From assembly GCA_041497995.1 (NCBI GenBank), contig JBGQHM010000020.1:1-34198 (forward strand): a DNA stretch of 34,198 bases, written 5' to 3'. A program made the translations under genes and the position numbers. The stretch comes from DATKMS01 sp041497995 (GTDB taxonomy: Bacteria; Desulfobacterota; Binatia; HRBIN30). The notes beneath the pieces are model-generated. The model was given only the letters and a program-made list of their open reading frames with translations. It did no database searches and had not been told where the DNA came from. Positions 8,064 through 15,133 of the stretch are shown in pieces (the first letter of the stretch is position 1; every line of letters starts with the position of its first letter).

Positions 8064-8849
8064 TTAGGTAGCCGCTACGCTGGTGAGGCCGAAGTAGGCC
8101 AACGCAACATACAGCGCCGCAACCGTGACCGCGACGCACAGTGCTAGGCCGTCGCTGCTGCGAAACGGAAAGTGCTCGAACGCCGTGCGTTGCGTACGCG
8201 CTTGGAAACCGCGGGCCTCCAACGCCATCGCCATACCGTCGGCGCGACGCAGCGCGCCCATGAACACCGGGACGATCACCGGGACGTAGCGCCGCATGCG
8301 CTGCAGCAGGTTGCCTTCGTCGAAGTTGAAGCCGCGGCAGCGCTGCGCCTGCACAACGGTGGCGGCGGCTTCGACGAAGACCGGCACGAGCCGGAAAGCC
8401 AACGTCATCGTGAAGCCCAACTTGTACGGCATTCCCACTCGCGTCAGCGCGTACGCGAACTCTTCGATCTTTGTAGTCGATAGAAACACGATGCCCACGC
8501 CGAGGAACGTATCGAGCTTCATTGCCATGCCGAGCGCGAAGCGCAGGCCGGCGGCACTGATACGGATGGGCCCCCATGTGAACAGCGAATCGCCGCCACG
8601 GAAAAACAGTGTCCAGATGATGAACGTCATCGCAAAGACCATGACGAACAGGAGGCGCAGCCGCCGCACGTTCGCCCATGCCCCCGCCGCCGAGATCAAC
8701 GCGCACACCGCCGCAGCCACGGGCAGTGCCGCACTTGGTGTTTGCGTGACGAACGCCGCTACGAAGAAACAGAGCATACCGAGCACCTTCGCGATCGGAT
8801 TGAGCCGGTGGAGGAAGGTTGAGCGGTCAATGTAGAGGAAGAGAGACAT
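8064..8849 (-). CDS. ecfT: ECF transporter transmembrane component EcfT
   Basis: 261 residues. EcfT spans the cytoplasmic membrane and couples the ATPases to the substrate-binding S protein. It opens with the family-typical 'YIDRSTFLHRLNPIAKVLGML', followed by several hydrophobic helices. The two cytoplasmic coupling motifs, usually Ala-Arg-Gly, appear as 'QRCRGFNFDEG' (first, Cys for Ala) and 'ALEARGFQAR' (second). It is last in a leftward set S-A-T, about 90 bp after the ATPase stop. That gap holds a perfect palindrome and a heptameric repeat abutting the start region. Confidence 0.9.
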   Translation of the reverse strand: MSLFLYIDRSTFLHRLNPIAKVLGMLCFFVAAFVTQTPSAALPVAAAVCALISAAGAWANVRRLRLLFVMVFAMTFIIWTLFFRGGDSLFTWGPIRISAAGLRFALGMAMKLDTFLGVGIVFLSTTKIEEFAYALTRVGMPYKLGFTMTLAFRLVPVFVEAAATVVQAQRCRGFNFDEGNLLQRMRRYVPVIVPVFMGALRRADGMAMALEARGFQARTQRTAFEHFPFRSSDGLALCVAVTVAALYVALAYFGLTSVAAT

Positions 8850-8855
8850 GGACCT

Positions 8856-8890
8856 AGCTCTCAGCCGTCAGCTATCAGCAATCAGCCATG
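8856..8890. repeat. Degenerate 7-bp tandem repeat (five units)
   Basis: On the + strand five consecutive heptamers read AGCTCTC, AGCCGTC, AGCTATC, AGCAATC and AGCCATG, sharing AGC and mostly a final TC. The block occupies the ecfT upstream region, where its ribosome-binding site should lie. The 7-bp period is the same as at 11427, 11523 and 23044, although the unit differs. Confidence 0.75.
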
Positions 8891-8904
8891 AACTCACATC
8901 TGGT

Positions 8905-8927
8905 GGCACCGGCCTCTGGCCGGTGCC
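8905..8927. repeat. Perfect GC-rich palindrome (10-bp arms, 3-nt loop)
   Basis: GGCACCGGCC-TCT-GGCCGGTGCC lies between the ecfA stop and ecfT. In the direction of transcription no T-run follows, so it is not a good intrinsic terminator. Its edge (GTGGCACCGGCCTCT) resembles the arm of the larger palindrome inside ecfA (GTGGCGCGGGCCTCC), suggesting one dispersed family. It could still act as an RNA processing or stabilising hairpin between ecfA and ecfT. Confidence 0.8.
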
Positions 8928-8937
8928 GACTTTTGGC

Positions 8938-10647
8938 TCACTCATGTCCCATCTCTTCCACAAACTCTTCCACAGAGAGCGGCGTGAAATCAAAACGGCG
9001 CCCGAGGCGCGTGACCTCCGGCGCTTGGAAGTGGGCGTGCGCGAGCAGCGCTTCCTCAGCGAACAGGGCGCGCAGCGCGCCGTCGAACAGGATCTGCCCG
9101 GCGCTCATCAGCACACCCCGGTCGGCGTACTCGGCGACAACCCACGGGCTGTGAGTGATGATCAGGATCGCCATGCCGTGTTGGTGCAGCCGCGCCAGCA
9201 GGTCCATCATGTGGCGTTGCTCGGTGTAGTCGAGCCCGGTCGTCGGCTCGTCGAGGATAAGCAGACGCGGGCGCAACGCCAGCAACGACGCCACCGCCAG
9301 CCGCTGGCGATGCCCTTTGCTCAGCAGAAATGGGTCGGCCTCTTCCAAGCCCTGCAACCCGACAGCCTGCAGCGCGCTTCGCACGCGTTCCGTTACCTCT
9401 GCGGGTGCGACCCGGAAGTTGCGCGGCCCGAACGCTACTTCATCGGCGACACTAGCCGCGAAGATCTGGTGATCGGGGTTTTGAAAGACGTAGCCGATGT
9501 CCGCGGCTACCGCATTCATCGGTAGCTCACTGAGGTCGGTACCGGACAACGTGACACGACCCGCCGTCGGTCGCAGAAGACCATTGAGATGTTTCGCCAA
9601 GGTCGTTTTTCCCGAACCGTTCTGGCCGATCAACGCAATGAACTCCCCAGGATCAATTCGTAACGAGACCCCGTTGAGTGCTGGCAAGCCGGAGTCGTAG
9701 TGAAACGCAATCGACGCGGCTTCTACGAGCGCAGCGTCAGCACGACCGACTGACTCGCGGGCACGGAGGCCCGCGCCACCAGAGCTTTCACTGCGTGGCG
9801 CGGGCCTCCGTGCCCGCGTTCGCAACGAAGCCTCCGCCTCGTCTAACGAGCACGGTACCGGAACGAGGTGCAGCCGCGCTGCGACACGACTGATATCCGG
9901 CGGCCGCACGCCGTGCTCCTCCAAGAGATCGACCTGCGCCAGCGCGCGCGCCGGCGTGTCATCGCACACAACCCGCCCTGCACTCATGACGATGAGCCGA
10001 TCGGCATGTTCCGCGGCGGCGATTTCGTGCTCGATGACAATCAGCGTATAGCCTTCGCGCCGCATCGCTCCGAGAACGGCAAAGATCTCCAGCTTGCCGA
10101 GCGGATCGAGGTCGGTCGTGGGTTCGTCGAACACCAGGATGCGCGGTTGCAACGCCAGGGTAGCCGCGATCGCCAGGCGTTGCTTCTCCCCGCCCGACAG
10201 AGTGGCCGGGTCGCGGCGCTCAAATCCCTGCAGACCGACGGCATCCAAGGCGCGTGGAACACGGCGGCGCATCTCGTCCGGCGCGACCCCGAGCTGCTCC
10301 ATGCCGAACACCACCTCTTGCACGACGTTGGTCGCAAAGAGCTGGGCTTCGAAATCCTGTGAGACGAGGCCGACGATCCCGGCCATGTCGGCGACCCCTT
10401 CGTGTTGCAAGCGCTGCCCAAAGATCTCGATCGTGCCGTTCAGCGTGCCGCTGTGAAAGGCGGGGACGGTGCGATTCAGGCACTTCGCCAGCGTCGTCTT
10501 CCCGGCACCGGTTGCACCCATCACGGCGATCATCTCGCCGCGCTGTACCGTGAGCGAGATGTCGTCCAACGCGACGCCGTCCTGGTCGGTGTATGCGAAG
10601 GAAAGATGATCGAGGCGGATCGCCTCGACGGGGTCAGCGGCAGGCAC
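8938..10647 (-). CDS. ecfA: Fused double ATPase of an ECF transporter (EcfA1-EcfA2)
   Basis: 569 residues made of two ABC ATPase domains in one chain. Domain 1 has Walker A GATGAGKT (44-51), signature LSGGEKQ (about 150-156) and Walker B 'ILVFDEPTTDLD'. Domain 2 has Walker A GQNGSGKT (341-348), the variant signature LSKGHRQ common in ECF ATPases, and 'LLILDEPTTGLD'. It hydrolyses ATP at the cytoplasmic face to power uptake through EcfT and the S protein. It starts 1 nt after the S-component stop, so translation is likely coupled. Oddity: the inter-domain linker, residues about 277-298 (rich in R, P, S and G), is encoded by a large perfect palindrome that looks inserted in frame. Confidence 0.93.
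   Translation of the reverse strand: MPAADPVEAIRLDHLSFAYTDQDGVALDDISLTVQRGEMIAVMGATGAGKTTLAKCLNRTVPAFHSGTLNGTIEIFGQRLQHEGVADMAGIVGLVSQDFEAQLFATNVVQEVVFGMEQLGVAPDEMRRRVPRALDAVGLQGFERRDPATLSGGEKQRLAIAATLALQPRILVFDEPTTDLDPLGKLEIFAVLGAMRREGYTLIVIEHEIAAAEHADRLIVMSAGRVVCDDTPARALAQVDLLEEHGVRPPDISRVAARLHLVPVPCSLDEAEASLRTRARRPAPRSESSGGAGLRARESVGRADAALVEAASIAFHYDSGLPALNGVSLRIDPGEFIALIGQNGSGKTTLAKHLNGLLRPTAGRVTLSGTDLSELPMNAVAADIGYVFQNPDHQIFAASVADEVAFGPRNFRVAPAEVTERVRSALQAVGLQGLEEADPFLLSKGHRQRLAVASLLALRPRLLILDEPTTGLDYTEQRHMMDLLARLHQHGMAILIITHSPWVVAEYADRGVLMSAGQILFDGALRALFAEEALLAHAHFQAPEVTRLGRRFDFTPLSVEEFVEEMGHE
9756..9818. repeat. Large palindromic element in frame inside ecfA
   Basis: Two perfect 24-bp arms (9756-9779 and 9795-9818) surround a 15-nt loop. 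Each arm contains a smaller self-complementary core (CGCGGGC...GCCCGCG). The 63 bp are a multiple of three and translate, in the ecfA frame, to about 22 residues with no stop, exactly in the linker between the two ABC domains. This fits insertion of a dispersed palindromic repeat at a tolerant site. Confidence 0.85.
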
Positions 10648-10648
10648 G

Positions 10649-11416
10649 CTACAACAGCGCTACGCCGATGAGCAGCAAGCCCATGACGGGCAAGAGGCCG
10701 ATGCCGACGGCGGCGGCATGCGTGCCGGCAGTGGGGTCGGCGTGTGCCAGGAAGGGGAGCTGGAGTTGACCAGTCGAGAGCAGATTTCCCAACACCATGC
10801 CGCCCACGGTCGCCACCACCACGACGGCGAGGCCGACGCGGCCCTTGGCGCGGCGCCGTGGCAGAGGGCGCGGCATGATGTCGCGGTACAGGAGCCGGCC
10901 GCGCCGTACGCGTGGATAGATCACGGCCAGCAGGAACGGCGTCAAGACGACCGCGACCACGAAGTTGTTCACCAGAATGATATTGCCCAGAACCGAGAAC
11001 GGAACGAAGCCGAGCAGGTTGATGCCCCACCCAACGGTGAGCGCGCAGGTTGCGCTTGCCAGAAGCACGACGGCGGCGAATCCGATCCAGGCCACGGGAT
11101 GGCGCGGCAGCGGGTCGGCATCCGTGAGCGCTTCCCACGCCTTGTACGGGATGAACCCGTACAGGAAGTTCCCGGCGAAGCCGAAGAGATCGCCCGGGCC
11201 GATACCGCCGAAAAAATCCCCGATCACATTGCCGATCGCCGCGCCCCACGCACCCGCCGGCCCGAACAGGAAGGAACACACGACGGGCACCGCGTTGGCC
11301 GGCCGAAATTCGGTCACGCCTGGGATGATCGGCAACACCTTGAAGGGAATCAGAATGGCGGCGTAGAGCGACGCACTCATCGCGGTCAGGACGACCATCC
11401 GCGTATTGCCCCACAT
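10649..11416 (-). CDS. ECF transporter substrate-binding membrane component (S protein, QueT-like)
   Basis: 255 residues from the ATG at 11416 (frame open to 11530, but that part runs through repeat DNA). It is strongly hydrophobic, with about six to seven membrane segments. The block 'EFRPANAVPVVCSFLFGPAGAWGAA' followed by 'GNVIGDFFGG' and 'FGFAGNFLYGFIPYKAW' is typical of ECF S components of the QueT-like group. It sits 1 nt upstream of the ATPase gene, so S, A and T form a dedicated importer. The substrate is undetermined: QueT-type proteins are linked to queuosine precursors, but no queuosine gene is present here and no riboswitch was seen upstream. Confidence 0.8.
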   Translation of the reverse strand: MWGNTRMVVLTAMSASLYAAILIPFKVLPIIPGVTEFRPANAVPVVCSFLFGPAGAWGAAIGNVIGDFFGGIGPGDLFGFAGNFLYGFIPYKAWEALTDADPLPRHPVAWIGFAAVVLLASATCALTVGWGINLLGFVPFSVLGNIILVNNFVVAVVLTPFLLAVIYPRVRRGRLLYRDIMPRPLPRRRAKGRVGLAVVVVATVGGMVLGNLLSTGQLQLPFLAHADPTAGTHAAAVGIGLLPVMGLLLIGVALL

Positions 11417-11426
11417 GGCGAAGAGC

Positions 11427-11461
11427 TCGTGACTGGCGATTCGTGACTCGTGACTCGTCAA
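11427..11461. repeat. 7-bp tandem repeat, left half of an inverted pair
   Basis: Units TCGTGAC, TGGCGAT, TCGTGAC, TCGTGAC and TCGTCAA follow one another just upstream of the S-component start. Bases 11438-11457 match the reverse complement of 11523-11542 at 19 of 20 positions, so the two blocks can form a long hairpin flanking about 65 bp. Confidence 0.75.
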
Positions 11462-11522
11462 CCGCGGCGCTTGCGCTCGCGCTATGCTTTCAGATGGCAG
11501 ATGCATCCGAGTCGGCCACCAC

Positions 11523-11550
11523 CGAGTCACCAGTCACGAATCACGCGTCC
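11523..11550. repeat. 7-bp tandem repeat, right half of an inverted pair
   Basis: Units CGAGTCA, CCAGTCA, CGAATCA and CGCGTCC on the + strand. The block overlaps the stop codon and last codons of the CoA-transferase gene. It is the inverted counterpart of the block at 11427-11461. Confidence 0.7.
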
Positions 11551-12860
11551 CGCAGTTCGGCCCGGAAGTCCGGGTGGGCGATTTCGGCGAGGGCCTGGAC
11601 GCGCTGGACGTCAGTGAGCATGCCGAGGTTTGCGGCACCATACTCGGTGACGACGTACTGAACGTGGTGCCGCGGTGTGCTGACCGGCGTGCCGGACGGG
11701 AGGGCCTTGGCGATGGTCGAGACCGTCTTGCCTCCGACCTGTGCGGTCGAATGGAGGCAGATGATGCTCTTGCCGCCTTCGCTGTCGTGTGCACCGATGA
11801 CGAACAGCTCGTGCCCACCGACACCGGAGTATTGTCGCCGCCCCACGGTGTCGGCCATGACCTGGCCGGACAGGTCTACGGACAGCGCACCGTTGATGCT
11901 CACCATGCGCCGGTTCAAGCGAATGATGGCCGGATCGTTGACCTGCGCGACCGGCAGCATGCGGACCTCGGGGTTGCGGTTCATCCACTGATAGAGTGCC
12001 TGGCTGCCGGCCCCGAACGTCGCGACCGAAAAACCGTCATACACACCTTTGTGATTGCTCACCTTCCCCGCCTGATGCAGATGCATGATGCCATCGACCA
12101 TCATCTCGGTATGGATGCCGAAGTCGCCCTTCTTCCCGGCCGCCAAGAGCTGCGCGACGATGTTCGGCACGCCGCCGATACCGATCTGCAGCGTGGCGCC
12201 GTTGTCGATCAAATGCTCGACGTGCTGCGCAATGGCCTTGTCCTCATCGGTAACGGGCTGCTCAGGCAGCTCGAACACGTTGCGGTCCGACTCGATGATA
12301 CAGTCGATCTCCGACACGTGAATGCGGTTGCCGCCGTAGCGGCCCAGCCCCAGCACATGCGGCATGGCAGCGTTGACCTCGCCGATCGCCAGGCGGTTCG
12401 GATCGCGCGCCGCTTCCAGGAAGGCGTTGAACGAGGCGCCGGCGTGCAACCCGAAATTGAGGTAGCCGTGCTCGTCCATCGGAGCGAGGGCCGATACCAC
12501 AACCCGCGGGCTGGCCAGGTGCGCGTAGCGTTCCCAGCCGAGGAAGTCGGCGGGCAAATACTCGACGTTGGCGCCCATCGACTTCAGCATGCGGTCGATC
12601 GGTCCGTAGAAGCCGCTGATCAAGCGTACCCCTGGTTGTTGGAGAACGGCGTAGGGCTCGATGAGCAAGCCGGTGAAGATCGTCAGGTTCTGATAGTCGC
12701 TGCGTTGAGCAAGGCCGCTCAAGAACGCCGCCGGCTGCCCAGTGGCGATTGGCGCTGCCAACGTGTCGGCGACTTTGATGAGATCGACAGCCTCGCGGAG
12801 CGTGCGCAACTTGCTCCGGTACAGCATCTGCGAATCACCGTGAACGTGCCGTACCGGCAT
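11541..12860 (-). CDS. Acetyl-CoA hydrolase/transferase family protein (4-hydroxybutyrate CoA-transferase-like)
   Basis: 439 residues. Enzymes of this family move CoA between acyl groups, or hydrolyse acyl-CoA, through a glutamyl-CoA intermediate in the cytoplasm. Visible marks are the glycine motif 'IGIGGVPN' (about 226-233), the probable catalytic Glu in 'GIHTEMMVDG' (Glu 252), 'YSGVGGHELF' in the second CoA-binding region, and the closing 'VTEYGAANLGMLTDVQRVQALAEIAHPDFR'. Length is normal for the 4-hydroxybutyrate/acetate CoA-transferase group. The start is well set: GGGAGGG lies 8 nt before the ATG. It precedes the ECF genes on the same strand with a 124-bp gap containing paired repeats, so a shared transcript is possible but a functional link is not shown. 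Confidence 0.9.
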   Translation of the reverse strand: MPVRHVHGDSQMLYRSKLRTLREAVDLIKVADTLAAPIATGQPAAFLSGLAQRSDYQNLTIFTGLLIEPYAVLQQPGVRLISGFYGPIDRMLKSMGANVEYLPADFLGWERYAHLASPRVVVSALAPMDEHGYLNFGLHAGASFNAFLEAARDPNRLAIGEVNAAMPHVLGLGRYGGNRIHVSEIDCIIESDRNVFELPEQPVTDEDKAIAQHVEHLIDNGATLQIGIGGVPNIVAQLLAAGKKGDFGIHTEMMVDGIMHLHQAGKVSNHKGVYDGFSVATFGAGSQALYQWMNRNPEVRMLPVAQVNDPAIIRLNRRMVSINGALSVDLSGQVMADTVGRRQYSGVGGHELFVIGAHDSEGGKSIICLHSTAQVGGKTVSTIAKALPSGTPVSTPRHHVQYVVTEYGAANLGMLTDVQRVQALAEIAHPDFRAELRDA

Positions 12861-13025
12861 ACATCAGTCCCTCCCACTCGCTGCAAGACTTGCGCACCAA
12901 CACCCCCGGCTCCACACCGCCGCCGAGAGTAGCAGCACCGTCCGAGCCTGCACAGGGGCGGACGGCAGAATGCCCAGAATACGTAGGATGGACAGACCCC
13001 CTCCCAGATGAGGTATAGAGCTGCG

Positions 13026-13523
13026 ATGTCCCCTACTCTCCGGCGTTACTTGCTCCTCGAGCACGGGTTCGGCTCCGCCGTCTTCAACTTTGTACTCAAC
13101 GGTACGATCGCCTGGCTCCTGTTTCGCGGTGTGGCTGACGTGCCCATGTGGGGCCAGCAGAGCATCGCTGGCGACACGATCGGTACGACATTGTTCCTGC
13201 CGTTGATCACGTGCTTGATCGTTACCCCGCTGGTGCGCCGCCACATGCGTGCGCGCGACCTCGGGGTGCTGGGCTGGTCGCCGACGGCGAACGCTCTTCT
13301 GCGCTGGCTGCCGGCGGGGACGTTTCGCCGTGGCCTGGTCCTGGGCGCTACGTGTCTCCTGCTCGTGGCGCCACTGGCGGTTGGAGCGCTCGGGGCGATA
13401 GGTGTGACGGCTATGCCCTTGTGGCGCTTTGTGGTGTTCAAGGCGGCATTCGCCGCCGCCCTGGCGCTGGCGGTGCAGCCGCTCATCGCCCTCTGGGCGG
13501 TCGGCAGCGAGAGTCCCCGCTGA
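13026..13523 (+). CDS. Conserved-looking small integral membrane protein, function unknown
   Basis: 165 residues from the ATG at 13026. About four hydrophobic helices are visible: residues 20-36 (SAVFNFVLNGTIAWLLF), 55-70 (IGTTLFLPLITCLIV), about 105-125 and 130-160. The segment 'LLLEHGFGSAVFNFVLNG...WGQQSIAGDTIGTTLFLPLITCLIVTPLVRR' is well structured and looks like a conserved core, but I cannot name the family. It stands alone on the + strand, divergent from the CoA-transferase gene and convergent with the cytochrome genes. An in-frame ATG at 13008 gives a slightly longer form with no better ribosome-binding site. Confidence 0.7.
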   Translation: MSPTLRRYLLLEHGFGSAVFNFVLNGTIAWLLFRGVADVPMWGQQSIAGDTIGTTLFLPLITCLIVTPLVRRHMRARDLGVLGWSPTANALLRWLPAGTFRRGLVLGATCLLLVAPLAVGALGAIGVTAMPLWRFVVFKAAFAAALALAVQPLIALWAVGSESPR

Positions 13524-13584
13524 GCAAGTAGGGGAGAGGCGGCCTCCGCCGGAAGCTGAGACAGCGTCTCCCTGCCTGCCTACC

Positions 13585-14049
13585 TTACTTCTTCTCTTTT
13601 TTCTCCGGTACGCGGAACTCGTCGTGGCAGCTTTTGCACGCGGCGAACATCTTGTCCGCCGCCGTTTTCGAGTCGCCGCCGCTGCGGGCTGCGTCGCCTA
13701 ACTCGCCGGCCCGGGCCTCCAGGTCCTTCGCGTTCTGCTCGAACTTTTCCCAGTGGGTCCAGATCTCCGGCTTGGCGCGTGACTTCGGGTCCGTGCTGCC
13801 CTTCGGGAACAGCGCTGCGATCTTACTGGCGCTGGTTTGAATCTGTCCCGCGCCCTCTTCGACCTTCAGGTGATCGCCCGACTTGAGGGCGTTGCCAATG
13901 ATCTTGGCGTTCTTACCGATCCCCTCCATCAGTTCGTGCCGATCACGGATCGGCCCCGCCGGAAGGTCCTTGGCCTCATGGGCACTGACCACACGCAGTC
14001 CGCCCGCCATCAATATGATGGCGCCCATCATGATCGCTGTCTTGCGCAT
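13585..14049 (-). CDS. Class II cytochrome c (cytochrome c'-type)
   Basis: 154 residues. A signal peptide (MRKTAIMMGAIILMAGG...SAHA-like, cleavage after about residue 23) directs it to the periplasm. The rest is a helical bundle with the single heme-binding motif CKSCH near the C-terminus (Cys138, Cys141, His142), the hallmark of class II cytochromes. 'RHELMEGIGKNAKII' near the N-terminus supplies the methionine that may be an axial ligand. A lysine-rich tail (PEKKEKK) ends the protein. AGGAGG lies 6 nt before the ATG. It follows the diheme cytochrome gene by 54 bp and is probably cotranscribed with it, suggesting a small periplasmic electron-transfer pair. Confidence 0.88.
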   Translation of the reverse strand: MRKTAIMMGAIILMAGGLRVVSAHEAKDLPAGPIRDRHELMEGIGKNAKIIGNALKSGDHLKVEEGAGQIQTSASKIAALFPKGSTDPKSRAKPEIWTHWEKFEQNAKDLEARAGELGDAARSGGDSKTAADKMFAACKSCHDEFRVPEKKEKK

Positions 14050-14103
14050 CCACGCCTCCTATGGGTTCAGTTGCCGTCCCGACTCAAGATATGTCCGACT
14101 CGG

Positions 14104-15009
14104 TTACTTATCATCGACCTTGTTGTCAATCGGCGGCACCGTTTTCAGGTACTCGGCGATGGCGCGTCGATCACGCTCCGGGGCGTCTTTGTACCCGGGG
14201 CCGCCACCGTGTCCGTCGATGGCGTCCGCCATCAATCCCTGGACGTTATCGAAATCGGGCAGCATCCCTTGCGTGAGCAAGGTGACGATATCGGCAAGAT
14301 CCCAGCTGCCAATGCCCGTCGCGTGCGGTGTAATGTTTGGCACCGGATCACCAGTCGGCCCGTGCGCGCTTCCGGCGAGGTACATGGCTCGATCGGGCGC
14401 TCCGAAGCGGTTGCGCGGTGTGTGACAGTCCGCGCAGATCGACACATGATCAACCAGATAGTGCCCGCGCTCGACGCCCTCCGCCGGTGTGACAGCGGGC
14501 GGTACCGTTGTGCGAACGAACAGCAGACGCCAGGCGCGATATGCCAAACGCGCCATGGGCAACTCGCCTTCATGCGGGTGATTCGCGCGGTGCACCGGTA
14601 CGAGTCGTCGTAGGTAGGCGATCAGGTCCGCAACGTCCGCGTCGCTCATACCGGCGTACTGATAGTAAGGCATTGCCGGCGACTCCACGCCCTTGTCTCG
14701 GGCGTAGCCGGTGCGAATCGCGGCAGCAATCTCCGCGTCGCTCCAGGTGCCGATTCCCGTGTCAGCATCCGGCGTGATGTTGGTGCCGAAGAACTTCCCA
14801 AACGGCGTCGGCACCTCGCCGCCGCCGGCACCGACGGGACCATCCTTCGGCGTGTGACAGCTGCACCCCGCTGCCAACGCGAAGACGACCTTACCGCGCT
14901 CGGGGTTACCCGCGGCAAACGATTGGGTCGAGAGTGCGGCAAGCAACACCATGGCCGCGACGACGTGCTGCTTATGGGTCGAGACACTGGCCAGCCGCTC
15001 GGTGATCAC
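14104..15009 (-). CDS. Diheme-type c cytochrome with one atypical heme site
   Basis: About 301 residues from a GTG at 15009; a TTG at 15045 is an alternative, and neither has a clear ribosome-binding site. A signal peptide ('HVVAAMVLLAALSTQSFAAG') precedes two class I-like cytochrome domains. The second has a standard CADCH (about residues 192-196). The first reads GCSCHTP, that is C-x-C-H, one residue short of CxxCH, although the surrounding pattern (PERGK...FFGTNITPD) is ordinary for this family. Domain ends carry 'NITPDADTGIGTW' and 'NITPHATGIGSW', the loops usually providing axial methionine or its surroundings. Likely a periplasmic electron carrier or a dehydrogenase subunit; partner unknown. 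Confidence 0.85.
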   Translation of the reverse strand: MITERLASVSTHKQHVVAAMVLLAALSTQSFAAGNPERGKVVFALAAGCSCHTPKDGPVGAGGGEVPTPFGKFFGTNITPDADTGIGTWSDAEIAAAIRTGYARDKGVESPAMPYYQYAGMSDADVADLIAYLRRLVPVHRANHPHEGELPMARLAYRAWRLLFVRTTVPPAVTPAEGVERGHYLVDHVSICADCHTPRNRFGAPDRAMYLAGSAHGPTGDPVPNITPHATGIGSWDLADIVTLLTQGMLPDFDNVQGLMADAIDGHGGGPGYKDAPERDRRAIAEYLKTVPPIDNKVDDK

Positions 15010-15109
15010 ACCGGGAGCATACGGGTGCGCGCCGCGCCGGTTCAAGAGTGCGGAGCGGATTTGACCCTTACCCTAGGAGGGTGGCAAGGTGCGCGACGCT
15101 GTTGCAGAT

Positions 15110-15127
15110 CCGTGAGGATCACGGAGG
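15110..15127 (+). promoter_or_regulatory. Hairpin overlapping the ribosome-binding site of the TPR membrane gene
   Basis: CCGTGA-GGA-TCACGG (15110-15124) is a perfect 6-bp inverted repeat whose right arm ends in the Shine-Dalgarno GGAGG (15123-15127). Folding would partly hide the ribosome-binding site. Whether this regulates translation is inference. Confidence 0.35.
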
Positions 15128-15133
15128 GTGGGT

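Noticed and set aside
11484..12932. Long + strand frame opposite the CoA-transferase
   Set aside because: No family motifs and low-complexity composition; the minus-strand frame has the catalytic Glu, glycine motifs and a strong ribosome-binding site.
13524..13584. Two small hairpins (GGCGG-CCT-CCGCC and GAGAC-AGC-GTCTC) between convergent genes as a terminator
   Set aside because: Stems are only 5 bp and no T-run follows on either strand.
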